Positions 1-5,891 of a DNA stretch of 8,009 bases are shown in pieces. How positions within the stretch are numbered: the first letter of the stretch is position 1; every line of letters begins with the position of its first letter. Under the pieces are notes generated by a model, which worked only from the letters and a program-made list of their open reading frames with translations, ran no database searches and was not told the origin of the DNA. The translations under genes and the position numbers were made by a program. Origin of the DNA: Sphingobacteriales bacterium (GTDB lineage: Bacteria > Bacteroidota > Bacteroidia > Sphingobacteriales > Sphingobacteriaceae); the NCBI GenBank assembly GCA_947478655.1, contig CANJWU010000045.1, forward strand, positions 1-8,009. Reading direction: 5' to 3'.

Positions 1-126
1 GTGGCAATGGAATTTAGGGCTAGTGCAGAAGACATTGCACGCATGAGTCATGCGCATCCAACGTATACCGAAGTATTCAAAGAAGCTTGTTTAGCTGCAA
101 CAGCAAATCGCGCAATACATATTTAA
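1..126 (+). CDS. lpdA: Dihydrolipoamide dehydrogenase (E3), C-terminal end, partial
   Basis: The open frame entering from the left edge encodes the last 41 residues of a flavoprotein disulfide reductase and stops with TAA at 124-126. The visible part carries the HxHPTxxE signature (HAHPTYTE, visible residues 17-24). In the family its second His and its Glu form the catalytic acid/base pair that acts on the partner subunit's active-site disulfide. The preceding SAEDIAR stretch and the RAIHI end are typical of dihydrolipoyl dehydrogenases, the E3 component of the pyruvate and 2-oxoglutarate dehydrogenase complexes and the glycine cleavage system. The FAD and NAD domains lie outside the window, so a related reductase cannot be fully excluded, but the interface motif is highly characteristic. 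murB follows after 9 bp in the same direction, so the two are probably co-transcribed. Confidence 0.9.
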   Translation: MAMEFRASAEDIARMSHAHPTYTEVFKEACLAATANRAIHI

Positions 127-135
127 TTTTTCAAT

Positions 136-1149
136 ATGCAAATTCAAGAAAATATTTCCTTACTTCCTTTCAATACTTTTAGAATTGCTGTAAATGCGAA
201 ATATTTTGTGGAGGTAAAAACGATAGTTGAATTACAATCTGTTTTGGCCTCAGACATTTGCAAAAAAAATGAATTATTGGTTTTAGGTGGCGGTAGCAAT
301 TTATTGTTGACCAAAGATTTCGATGGCTTAGTTATTCGTTTAGGTATTAAAGGAATTACCGTATGTGAGCAAGATGGCGAAGTGTTTGTAGAAGCAGGCG
401 CAGCAGAGGTTTGGAACGATTTTGTATTATATTGTGTGGCTCAAAATTTTGCGGGTTTAGAAAATTTAACTTTAATTCCGGGTACCGTTGGCGCATCGCC
501 AGTACAAAATATTGGCGCTTATGGTGTAGAAATTAAAGATACCTTTCATTCTTTATTGGCCGTTGAAATTGCAACTGGAGAAGTAAAAGTTTTCGATCAA
601 GCTGCTTGCAAATTTGATTACCGCGAAAGTATTTTTAAGTCTGAATTAAAAAATAAATACATCATCGCATCCGTTGTTTTTAAGTTGCAAAAAAATGCAG
701 TATTAAAATTAAGTTATGGAGCTATACAAGAAGAGTTAAAAAATCGCGGAATTATTAATCCAAGCATCAAAGATGTGAGCGATGTAGTAGCCGCTATTCG
801 CGTAGCAAAATTACCAGACCCTAGTACGATTGGTAATTCAGGTTCTTTCTTTAAAAATCCAGTAGTGAGTGCTGCTGTTTTTCAACAACTCCTATTACAA
901 TTTCCTGCCATAGTTCATTTCCCATTAACAGATGGACAAGAAAAATTAGCAGCCGGATGGTTAATAGAACAATGCGGATGGAAAGGCAAACAAATTGGCA
1001 ATGCAGGAACCTGGAAAAACCAGGCATTGGTATTGGTTAATTGTGGGGGAGCCAGTGGCAAAGAGATCTATGACTTTTCCGAACTAATTATTCAATCGGT
1101 CAAAGCCAAATTTGGGGTAGTATTGGCTCGCGAAGTCAATATTCATTAA
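136..1149 (+). CDS. murB: UDP-N-acetylenolpyruvoylglucosamine reductase (MurB, type I)
   Basis: MurB is the cytoplasmic FAD enzyme that uses NADPH to reduce UDP-GlcNAc-enolpyruvate to UDP-MurNAc, the second committed step of peptidoglycan synthesis. The 337-residue length fits the E. coli-like type I family. Visible signatures are the FAD-binding GGGSNLL (51-57), the PGTVGASPVQNIGAYGVE block (115-132), YRESIF (162-167) with the Arg corresponding to E. coli R159, and LSYGAI (192-197) with the type I substrate-loop Tyr. GNSGSFFKNP (233-242) holds the catalytic Ser237, and the C-terminal AREVNIH holds catalytic Glu333. All key residues are present. The ATG at 136 is chosen because it gives the normal N-terminus (LLPFNTFRI, substrate- and FAD-domain start) and lies 9 bp after the lpdA stop. 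There is no clear Shine-Dalgarno sequence, as is usual in Bacteroidota. It is probably the last gene of a transcript that includes lpdA. Confidence 0.97.
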   Translation: MQIQENISLLPFNTFRIAVNAKYFVEVKTIVELQSVLASDICKKNELLVLGGGSNLLLTKDFDGLVIRLGIKGITVCEQDGEVFVEAGAAEVWNDFVLYCVAQNFAGLENLTLIPGTVGASPVQNIGAYGVEIKDTFHSLLAVEIATGEVKVFDQAACKFDYRESIFKSELKNKYIIASVVFKLQKNAVLKLSYGAIQEELKNRGIINPSIKDVSDVVAAIRVAKLPDPSTIGNSGSFFKNPVVSAAVFQQLLLQFPAIVHFPLTDGQEKLAAGWLIEQCGWKGKQIGNAGTWKNQALVLVNCGGASGKEIYDFSELIIQSVKAKFGVVLAREVNIH

Positions 1150-1158
1150 AATTTGAGC

Positions 1159-1186
1159 AAAAAAAAGCCCCGCATTAAGCAGGGCT
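1159..1186 (-). terminator. Rho-independent terminator of the cold-shock gene
   Basis: AGCCC (1166-1170) pairs with GGGCT (1182-1186). An inner GC/GC pair and a 5-nt ATTAA loop extend the stem across one C/A mismatch. Read on the minus strand, the stem is followed directly by eight T residues (A-tract at 1159-1166 on the plus strand), which is the classical intrinsic-terminator layout. It lies about 20 bp past the cold-shock stop codon. On the plus strand no T-run follows, so it would be only a weak stop for murB. Confidence 0.8.
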
Positions 1187-1207
1187 GGAATAAAGTCTTT
1201 AAGTATA

Positions 1208-1399
1208 TTAAGCTAACTTAACGTCTACTGCATTTAAACCTTTTTTTCCTTCTTTCAGTTCGAAAGTTACTTCGTCATTTTCTCTGATCTCATCGATCAA
1301 ACCAGAAACGTGTACAAAGTACTCTTTTCCTGTTCCTTCTTCTTTAATAAATCCGAACCCTTTTGAGTCGTTGAAGAATTTTACTGTTCCGTTATTCAT
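1208..1399 (-). CDS. csp: Cold-shock domain protein (CspA family)
   Basis: This 63-residue protein is a single cold-shock (OB-fold) domain, slightly shorter than the usual 65-70 residues. It starts with the canonical GTVKFFN (4-10). The RNA-binding motif RNP1 is KGFGFI (13-18), and an RNP2-like YFVHVSGL (27-34) replaces the more common DVFVHFSAI. The C-terminal half (EVTFELKEGKKGLNAVDVKL) matches the family ending. Such proteins bind single-stranded RNA/DNA and act as RNA chaperones in the cytoplasm. Despite the name, many members are constitutive or respond to growth phase, and the sequence does not tell which applies here. The gene is monocistronic: a promoter-like box lies just upstream and a strong terminator just downstream. 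The 5' leader predicted from that box is only about 20 nt, unlike the long cold-responsive leader of E. coli cspA. Confidence 0.95.
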   Translation of the reverse strand: MNNGTVKFFNDSKGFGFIKEEGTGKEYFVHVSGLIDEIRENDEVTFELKEGKKGLNAVDVKLA

Positions 1400-1427
1400 G
1401 ATATTTTTTAATAAAAATTTAATGTCA

Positions 1428-1435
1428 CAAAGATA
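1428..1435 (-). promoter_or_regulatory. Putative -7 box (TATCTTTG) of the cold-shock gene
   Basis: Read on the minus strand this is TATCTTTG, a full match to the Bacteroidota -7 consensus TAnnTTTG. It lies 28 bp upstream of the cold-shock ATG. No good TTTG -33 box is seen at the expected spacing, so the call rests on the -7 element and its position. Confidence 0.5.
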
Positions 1436-1482
1436 CCATAATTAAATTAGAAATCCCTTTTATTTTCTTTATTGAAAGATAA

Positions 1483-1518
1483 AGCCCACAAAACTAGGTT
1501 TAAATAGTATTGTGGGCT
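1483..1518 (-). terminator. Strong hairpin, probable terminator of the ECF sigma gene
   Basis: AGCCCACAA (1483-1491) pairs perfectly with TTGTGGGCT (1510-1518). After one A/A mismatch a second stem forms, ACTA (1493-1496) with TAGT (1505-1508), around an 8-nt loop. On the minus strand the stem is followed by TTATCTTTC, a T-rich but interrupted tract. It starts about 30 bp after the sigma factor stop and separates that gene from the cold-shock promoter. Termination is the simplest reading, but the poor T-run leaves room for an mRNA-stabilising 3' structure. Confidence 0.6.
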
Positions 1519-1547
1519 GTTAATATATTTTCGCCTTAGCGCTTTTT

Positions 1548-2096
1548 TTACGCAAAAATCGAATCTTCGTCGACCATTTGCTTAGGAATATTTCTTTCGT
1601 ATGGCTTTAAGTTTGCTTTTAATAGCTTTCTTGCCACATGAATTCTGGTTTTAACGGTGCCAATCGGGATATTTAAATAATCAGCTATTTCGTGGTATTT
1701 ATAACCTTCGAAATACATATTGAAAGGAATTTTGTAATCATCGTTTAAATGATTCAAGGCTCTTTGAATGTCTTGCATCACAAATTTACCCGTTGCATCA
1801 TTGTTTGTAGCACTAAAGTACAGGTTTGCAGAACTAATCTCGTCAGATTGCGTCACCATGGTGTTGATTTTGGTAATCCTACGATAGTTATTGATGAAGG
1901 TGTTCTTCATGATGGTATATAACCAACCTTTAAGGTTGGTGCCTTCTGCAAACTTATTGTAGTAGGTGATGGCTTTGAGCATGGTATCTTGAACCAAGTC
2001 GTCTGCATCATCCGCATCATGCGTAAAATGATAGGCATATGTTCTAAGAGAACTGCTTTGTTTAATCACTAAAGAATCGAATTCTTGCTTATTCAT
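1548..2096 (-). CDS. RNA polymerase sigma factor, ECF (sigma-70 group 4) type
   Basis: The 182-residue protein has the two-domain ECF layout. The sigma-2 region (about 10-75) includes DADDLVQDTMLKAI (30-43), which contacts core polymerase, and the GWLYTIMKNTFINNYRR block (57-73), which melts and reads the -10 element. The sigma-4 region (about 105-160) carries the helix-turn-helix YHEIADYLNIPIGTVKTRIHVARKLL-type segment at 134-159, which reads the -35 element. The linker (about 76-104) is low in conserved features. A longer in-frame start (TTG, 2144) exists. The ATG at 2096 is preferred because the longer version adds residues outside the family and would overlap a TAnnTTTG promoter at 2114-2121. 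No anti-sigma gene is adjacent, which is unusual for classical ECF pairs but common in Bacteroidota. The neighbouring crt genes suggest, but do not prove, a role in stress- or light-linked pigment control. Confidence 0.93.
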   Translation of the reverse strand: MNKQEFDSLVIKQSSSLRTYAYHFTHDADDADDLVQDTMLKAITYYNKFAEGTNLKGWLYTIMKNTFINNYRRITKINTMVTQSDEISSANLYFSATNNDATGKFVMQDIQRALNHLNDDYKIPFNMYFEGYKYHEIADYLNIPIGTVKTRIHVARKLLKANLKPYERNIPKQMVDEDSIFA

Positions 2097-2113
2097 GATG
2101 GTTATTTTATAAC

Positions 2114-2145
2114 CAAATGTAAGCAGGACATTTATCAATCCCAAG
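2114..2145 (-). promoter_or_regulatory. Promoter of the ECF sigma gene
   Basis: On the minus strand TACATTTG (2114-2121) matches the Bacteroidota -7 consensus TAnnTTTG exactly. A -33-like CTTG (2142-2145, three of four bases of TTTG) lies 20 bp upstream. Transcription would start near 2107, leaving a leader of about a dozen bases before the ATG at 2096. This supports the shorter start codon. Confidence 0.6.
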
Positions 2146-2181
2146 TTTTGTTTAACTTATTTTACATTTTATTTCTACAAG

Positions 2182-2193
2182 ATGTTTAAACAT
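2182..2193. repeat. 12-bp perfect palindrome ATGTTTAAACAT, possible operator
   Basis: ATGTTTAAACAT is its own reverse complement. It lies between the 3' end of crtI and the sigma gene promoter, about 37 bp upstream of that promoter's -33 element. The position fits a binding site for a dimeric regulator of the sigma gene. The sequence is AT-rich, so chance occurrence is possible, and no regulator gene is seen nearby. Confidence 0.3.
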
Positions 2194-2246
2194 GTAAAAA
2201 AGCACGATTTTGGATCAAATTCGAAGGTTTTTTAAAAACCGGTAAA

Positions 2247-3731
2247 TTAGGATTGTGCTAGGTAATTCAAAGTTTCTTTTGCTGCCACTTGACCAGAAAT
2301 AATACTTGGAGGAACTCCAGGGCCTGGAACAGTTAATTGACCGGTATAAAAGAGGTTCTTTAATTTTTTAGAACGCATTTTTGGTTTTAGAAAAGCAGTT
2401 TGCCAAAGCGTATTAGCTAATCCATAAGCGTTGCCTTTATGCGAATGATAATCTTTTACAAAATCATTCATCGCATAGCTTCTTTTAAATAAAATTGCAT
2501 CGCTGATATTTTCGCCTGTTATTTTTTCGAACCTTTCACAAATCATCTGAAAATATTTTTCTCTCATTTCTTCCGAATCATTTAATCCTGGAGCAAGCGG
2601 AATTAAGAAGAATAAATTTTCTCCATTTTCTGTTGCACATGCTGGATCTGTAATGGATGCTGCACTAGCATAGAATAACGGTTTTTTTGGCCAACTGGGT
2701 TTGGTATAAATTTCAAAAGCGTGCTCGTCAAATGGTGCGTCGAAAAATAAATTATGATGGATTATATTTTTTAATTTTTTATTTAACCCAATATAAAATA
2801 GTAAACTCGATGGTGAAAATGTTTTTTCATCCCAATATTTTTCGGAATAGTTCGCTACATTTTTATCCAATAATTTTAAATCCGTATGCGCGTAATCAGC
2901 GCCCGAAACTACTGCATCTACTGTATATTCCGATTGATTACTGATTACTTTTACCGCTTTACCGCTTTGCGTTTCAATGTGTATAATTTCTTCGTTCAAA
3001 TGAATATGAACACCTTGCTCAATGGCCACTTGGGTCATTGCTTTGACAATTTCGTGCATACCACCTTTAGGAAACCAAGTACCCAAAACTAAATCTGCAT
3101 AATTCATTAAGCTATATAATCCTGGCGTATTTTGCGGAGTAGCTCCTAAAAACAAAACGGGAAATTCGAGTAATTGAATTAATTTTTTGTTGGTAAATAG
3201 TGCACGAACCTCGTTACTTACCGAACCAAACATGTTAATTTTAAAAATAGATTTTAAAATTCGGATGTCAAAAAACTCTGTTATCGAATCGGATGGTTTC
3301 CAAACAAATTCGTTCATGCCCGTTTTATATTTAAATTCGGCAACCGACAAGAATTTTTTTAATTTTTCTCCGCTTCCTTTTTCTATGCTTTCAAATAAAT
3401 TCAATAACTCCTGAAAATCTGATGGAACATCTATAAAATCATGCGCTCCAAAATATACCCGATAAGATGGACTCAATCTTTTTAATTCGTAAAAATCTGC
3501 AGTTGTTTTGCCAAATTCCTTGAAGAAATTATCGAAAACTTCGGGCATCCAGTACCAACTAGGCCCCATGTCGAATGTAAAGCCATCTTTTTCCCAAATT
3601 CTCGCTCTTCCTCCAGTTTGGTCGTTTTTTTCAATTAAATGTACCTCATGCCCTGCCTGTGCTAGTTTTGCGGCTGCAGCCATTCCCGCAAAACCGGCCC
3701 CAATCACTACTATTTTTTTTGAATCTTTCAT
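2247..3731 (-). CDS. crtI: Phytoene desaturase (CrtI family)
   Basis: CrtI is a membrane-associated FAD oxidoreductase that introduces double bonds into phytoene to form lycopene. The 494-residue length is normal. The N-terminal dinucleotide-binding fold has GAGFAG (11-16), the ribose-binding acidic residue in LIEKN (Glu34), and TGGRAR (39-44). These are followed by the family stretch FTFDMGPSWYWMPEVF. The C-terminal FAD-contacting motif reads YTGQLTVPGPGVPPSIISG (462-480), the Bacteroidota form of the bacterial carotenoid desaturase signature. The ATG at 3729-3731 gives the usual short lead before the Rossmann fold. It diverges from crtB across 115 bp. The number of desaturation steps cannot be read from sequence, but the neighbouring lycopene cyclase argues for four steps to lycopene. 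A related role, such as desaturating another carotenoid or acting as a ketolase, is less likely. Confidence 0.93.
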   Translation of the reverse strand: MKDSKKIVVIGAGFAGMAAAAKLAQAGHEVHLIEKNDQTGGRARIWEKDGFTFDMGPSWYWMPEVFDNFFKEFGKTTADFYELKRLSPSYRVYFGAHDFIDVPSDFQELLNLFESIEKGSGEKLKKFLSVAEFKYKTGMNEFVWKPSDSITEFFDIRILKSIFKINMFGSVSNEVRALFTNKKLIQLLEFPVLFLGATPQNTPGLYSLMNYADLVLGTWFPKGGMHEIVKAMTQVAIEQGVHIHLNEEIIHIETQSGKAVKVISNQSEYTVDAVVSGADYAHTDLKLLDKNVANYSEKYWDEKTFSPSSLLFYIGLNKKLKNIIHHNLFFDAPFDEHAFEIYTKPSWPKKPLFYASAASITDPACATENGENLFFLIPLAPGLNDSEEMREKYFQMICERFEKITGENISDAILFKRSYAMNDFVKDYHSHKGNAYGLANTLWQTAFLKPKMRSKKLKNLFYTGQLTVPGPGVPPSIISGQVAAKETLNYLAQS

Positions 3732-3769
3732 TTAGATATGCCTTATAATGATAGCGTTACGATAATATA

Positions 3770-3777
3770 CAAAATTA
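3770..3777 (-). promoter_or_regulatory. Putative -7 box (TAATTTTG) of crtI
   Basis: On the minus strand TAATTTTG matches TAnnTTTG. TTTA, three of four bases of the -33 TTTG, lies 19 bp upstream. The predicted leader to the crtI ATG is about 32 nt. The box sits in the 115-bp region (3732-3846) shared with divergent crtB. For crtB only a weak candidate, TATGTTTT at 3821-3828, is visible, with no -33 match. Confidence 0.45.
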
Positions 3778-3846
3778 TACTAATTTTAATTTCTTATAAA
3801 GGAAACCAAAATAACTTTTTTATGTTTTCTTTTTAATGATAATAAT

Positions 3847-4686
3847 ATGATGGAGCTGTATAATTCTACTTGTTTTGAGTGTAGCAAATTAATCACACAT
3901 CGCTATAGTACATCTTTTAGCATAGGCATTAAAGCTTTTGCCAAGCCATTGCGTGCACCAATATATGCAATATATGGTTTTGTTAGGTATGCAGACGAGA
4001 TCGTAGATACCTTTCATGGACTTGATAAAGTAAATTTATTAGCAGATTTTAAACAACAAAGCTATAAGGCTATACAAGATCGCATTAGTTTAAATCCGGT
4101 CATACATTGTTTTCAAACGGTGGTCAATCAATATCAAATTCCATTAGATTTAATCGAAGCATTTTTCGAAAGCATGGAAATGGATTTAACAGATCAAACA
4201 TACGATCAAGCAGCATACGAAAAATATATTTATGGTTCTGCCGAAGTAATAGGTCTTATGTGTTTGATGGTTTTTTGTGATGGAAATAAAAGTGAATACG
4301 AAAAATTAAAACCAGCGGCAAGTAAATTAGGCGCAGCATTTCAGAAAATTAATTTTCTAAGAGATATTCAATCAGATTTTCAAGAAAGAGGCCGAACCTA
4401 TTTCCCTGGAATAAATTTTATGCATTTTTCTAATGCAGATAAAAGAGCAATAGAACAAGATATACAGGCAGATTTTAATGCGGGATTGCTTGGCATTCAA
4501 CAACTAGCTAGCACAAGTAGGTTAGGGGTATACATTGCTTATCAGTACTATACCGAATTATTCGATAAAATAAAAAACGTAGATGCGAATGTAATTGCCA
4601 ACGCTCGCATTAGGGTTACAGATAGCAAAAAGCTTTATTTATTATTTCAGTCAATGATTAAAAATAAATTGGATAGTATTAATTAG
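3847..4686 (+). CDS. crtB: Phytoene synthase (squalene/phytoene synthase family)
   Basis: CrtB condenses two geranylgeranyl diphosphates head to head to give 15-cis-phytoene, the first committed carotenoid step. The 279-residue all-alpha protein shows both Mg-binding aspartate motifs of the family: DEIVD (50-54) within YGFVRYADEIVDTF, and DIQSD (173-177) within NFLRDIQSDFQERGRTYFP (169-187). Between them are the conserved MEMDL (110-114) and YIYGSAEVIGLM (127-138) segments. The N-terminal HRYSTSFS (18-25) is the usual substrate-pocket entry. Two consecutive ATG codons (3847 and 3850) are possible starts and differ by one Met. The association with crtI and a lycopene cyclase favours phytoene over squalene or dehydrosqualene as product. 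It heads a three-gene plus-strand unit; the next gene's likely ATG is 8 bp past its TAG stop. Confidence 0.95.
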   Translation: MMELYNSTCFECSKLITHRYSTSFSIGIKAFAKPLRAPIYAIYGFVRYADEIVDTFHGLDKVNLLADFKQQSYKAIQDRISLNPVIHCFQTVVNQYQIPLDLIEAFFESMEMDLTDQTYDQAAYEKYIYGSAEVIGLMCLMVFCDGNKSEYEKLKPAASKLGAAFQKINFLRDIQSDFQERGRTYFPGINFMHFSNADKRAIEQDIQADFNAGLLGIQQLASTSRLGVYIAYQYYTELFDKIKNVDANVIANARIRVTDSKKLYLLFQSMIKNKLDSIN

Positions 4687-4694
4687 TGAGCCAA

Positions 4695-5207
4695 ATGAAA
4701 AAAATATTTTTAATTTTCATATGCTTAATTTATACATTTTTATTGCATGCCAACGGAAACATTGAACTTGCAAGAAAAGAATTTAAGAAAGCAGTATATA
4801 GCGCTAAAGTAAACAACGAAGTTTATCAAGTATTAGTAAGTGATAAAAAACAAGATCCACTTACGCAAGCTTATGTAGCTTATTTTACTGCATTAAAGGC
4901 AAGACATGTGGTAAACCCATACGAAAAAATAACTTATGTGCGTAGTTTTGATCAGGCTATCAAAAAAGCAGTTGCATTAGCACCAGATAATTTCGAAATT
5001 AGGTTTTTACGTTTTTCTGTACAAGATAAATTGCCAACTTACCTTGGCTATAGTAAAGAGTTAGCAGTCGATAAGAAAATGATCTTGCAACAAATTCAAT
5101 CGCAGAAGGTAGATGTACCGGTTACTTTTAAAAAAGATATGAAAGCTGTTTTATTGAATTCAAAAACGCTTAGTATAGCTGAAAAAAAAATTATTGAAAA
5201 AATATAA
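4695..5207 (+). CDS. Exported protein of unknown function in the carotenoid operon
   Basis: I do not recognise a characterised family. The ATG at 4695 gives 170 residues opening with a clear signal peptide: MKK, then a hydrophobic stretch (4-17), with a plausible cleavage after LHA at residue 19. An upstream in-frame GTG (4686) would overlap the crtB stop but puts three extra residues before the signal, so it is less likely. No lipobox Cys follows, so a periplasmic location is favoured over a lipoprotein. The mature part is Lys-rich, probably all-helical, with a TPR-like stretch (FDQAIKKAVALAPDNFEIRF, 85-104), but no full repeat array is visible. There are no clustered His motifs and no further membrane segments, so it is not a CrtZ-type hydroxylase. 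It sits 8 bp after crtB and overlaps crtY by one base (TAATG), which argues for co-expression with pigment synthesis. Nine A residues occur at 5182-5190. Confidence 0.85.
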   Translation: MKKIFLIFICLIYTFLLHANGNIELARKEFKKAVYSAKVNNEVYQVLVSDKKQDPLTQAYVAYFTALKARHVVNPYEKITYVRSFDQAIKKAVALAPDNFEIRFLRFSVQDKLPTYLGYSKELAVDKKMILQQIQSQKVDVPVTFKKDMKAVLLNSKTLSIAEKKIIEKI

Positions 5208-5872
5208 TGGAGAAGTATTATTATTTATTAATCGACTTTTTTACAATCTTAGTGCCGTTTCTGTACTCATTTGATAAAAGAGCTTATTACTATAAATGGT
5301 GGCCAAAACTATTTCCTGCATTGCTTTTTGGAGGAATTCCATTTTTAATATGGGATCATTATTTTACTGTAAAAGGGGTTTGGAGTTTCAACGATAAATA
5401 TATTACGGGTATTAAATTATTTGAGTTACCATTAGAAGAAATTTTATTTTTTATAGTGGTTCCTTATGCATGCTTATTTATTTATGCTTGCATGAAATAT
5501 TATTTTCCTAAAGCCGAAAATTTTAAATGGACAAAATCTGTTTGGTTGATTGTTGCTATTTTTTCTGCCGGAATGGTGGCTTTTTATTATGAGCAAATTT
5601 ACACCTTGGTTACTTTTTCGCTTTTAGTATTAATAACAACCTATTTTTACCTCAATCCTAAAAAATGGCATGGCTATTTTTTATTAGCCTATTTATTTTC
5701 ATTGATTCCATTCTTTATGGTCAATGGTTTACTGACAAGCATTCCTATTGTCTTATACAACGACTTAGAGAACGTTGGTTTTCGATGGGGAACCATTCCC
5801 TTCGAAGATTCTTTTTATGCTTTAGCCCTGCTCATGTTGAATGTGGTCGTGTTGGAGCGCAAAAGTAATTAA
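5207..5872 (+). CDS. crtY: Lycopene cyclase, fused CrtYc-CrtYd type membrane protein
   Basis: This 221-residue integral membrane protein has several hydrophobic segments, probably six or seven. It matches the small lycopene cyclases in which the two subunits of actinobacterial CrtYc/CrtYd are fused, as in archaea and many Bacteroidota. The two halves each carry the acidic family motif: LPLEEILFF (74-82) in the first and IPFEDSFYAL (197-206) in the second. Each is preceded by a characteristic block (NDKYITGIK at 62-70; GFRWGT at 191-196). These acidic residues are proposed to be catalytic. The enzyme would cyclise lycopene ends to beta-ionone rings in the inner membrane, completing the CrtB-CrtI route. 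Its ATG overlaps the previous stop (TAATG), indicating translational coupling. The gene converges on a phosphoesterase gene with only 6 bp between stops. Whether it makes one or both rings cannot be read from sequence. Confidence 0.93.
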   Translation: MEKYYYLLIDFFTILVPFLYSFDKRAYYYKWWPKLFPALLFGGIPFLIWDHYFTVKGVWSFNDKYITGIKLFELPLEEILFFIVVPYACLFIYACMKYYFPKAENFKWTKSVWLIVAIFSAGMVAFYYEQIYTLVTFSLLVLITTYFYLNPKKWHGYFLLAYLFSLIPFFMVNGLLTSIPIVLYNDLENVGFRWGTIPFEDSFYALALLMLNVVVLERKSN

Positions 5873-5891
5873 CATTTTTTAATGTTGAATT
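5867..5891. terminator. AT-rich hairpin spanning both convergent stop codons
   Basis: AACATT (5871-5876) pairs with AATGTT (5881-5886) around a TTTT loop. An outer AATT/AATT stem (5867-5870 with 5888-5891) continues past a single bulged G. It contains the end of crtY and of the convergent phosphoesterase gene. It could end transcription in both directions, but it lacks G/C pairs and a following T-run on either strand, so it is a weak candidate. Confidence 0.3.

Noticed and set aside
1159..1186. The hairpin after murB considered as the murB terminator
   Set aside because: On the plus strand no T-run follows the stem; the T-tract is on the minus strand, so it fits the cold-shock gene much better.
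2226..2240. GGTTTTTTAAAAACC just after the crtI stop, considered as a terminator
   Set aside because: The arms leave almost no loop, the stem is mostly A/T, and no T-run follows directly, so it was not called.
2687..3735. Several plus-strand open frames of 68-85 codons opposite crtI
   Set aside because: They lie antisense inside a clearly conserved crtI, have no recognisable motifs and no promoter or start context of their own. They are by-products of crtI codon use.
3735..3764. Three GATA repeats upstream of crtI, considered as regulator half-sites
   Set aside because: They are short, unevenly spaced (15 and 11 bp) and expected in AT-rich DNA.
4686..4694. GTG start for the unknown gene overlapping the crtB stop
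   Set aside because: The ATG at 4695 begins a standard MKK signal peptide; the GTG adds only three residues with no supporting feature.
5182..5190. Run of nine A residues near the 3' end of the unknown gene, considered as a slippage site making a fusion with crtY
   Set aside because: Adding one A leads to a stop within a few codons, and losing one A leads into a frame that is not the crtY frame, so no fusion product results.
5665..5868. A 67-codon open frame in another frame within crtY
   Set aside because: It is fully nested in the lycopene cyclase, whose second-half motifs (GFRWGT, IPFED) confirm the main frame.
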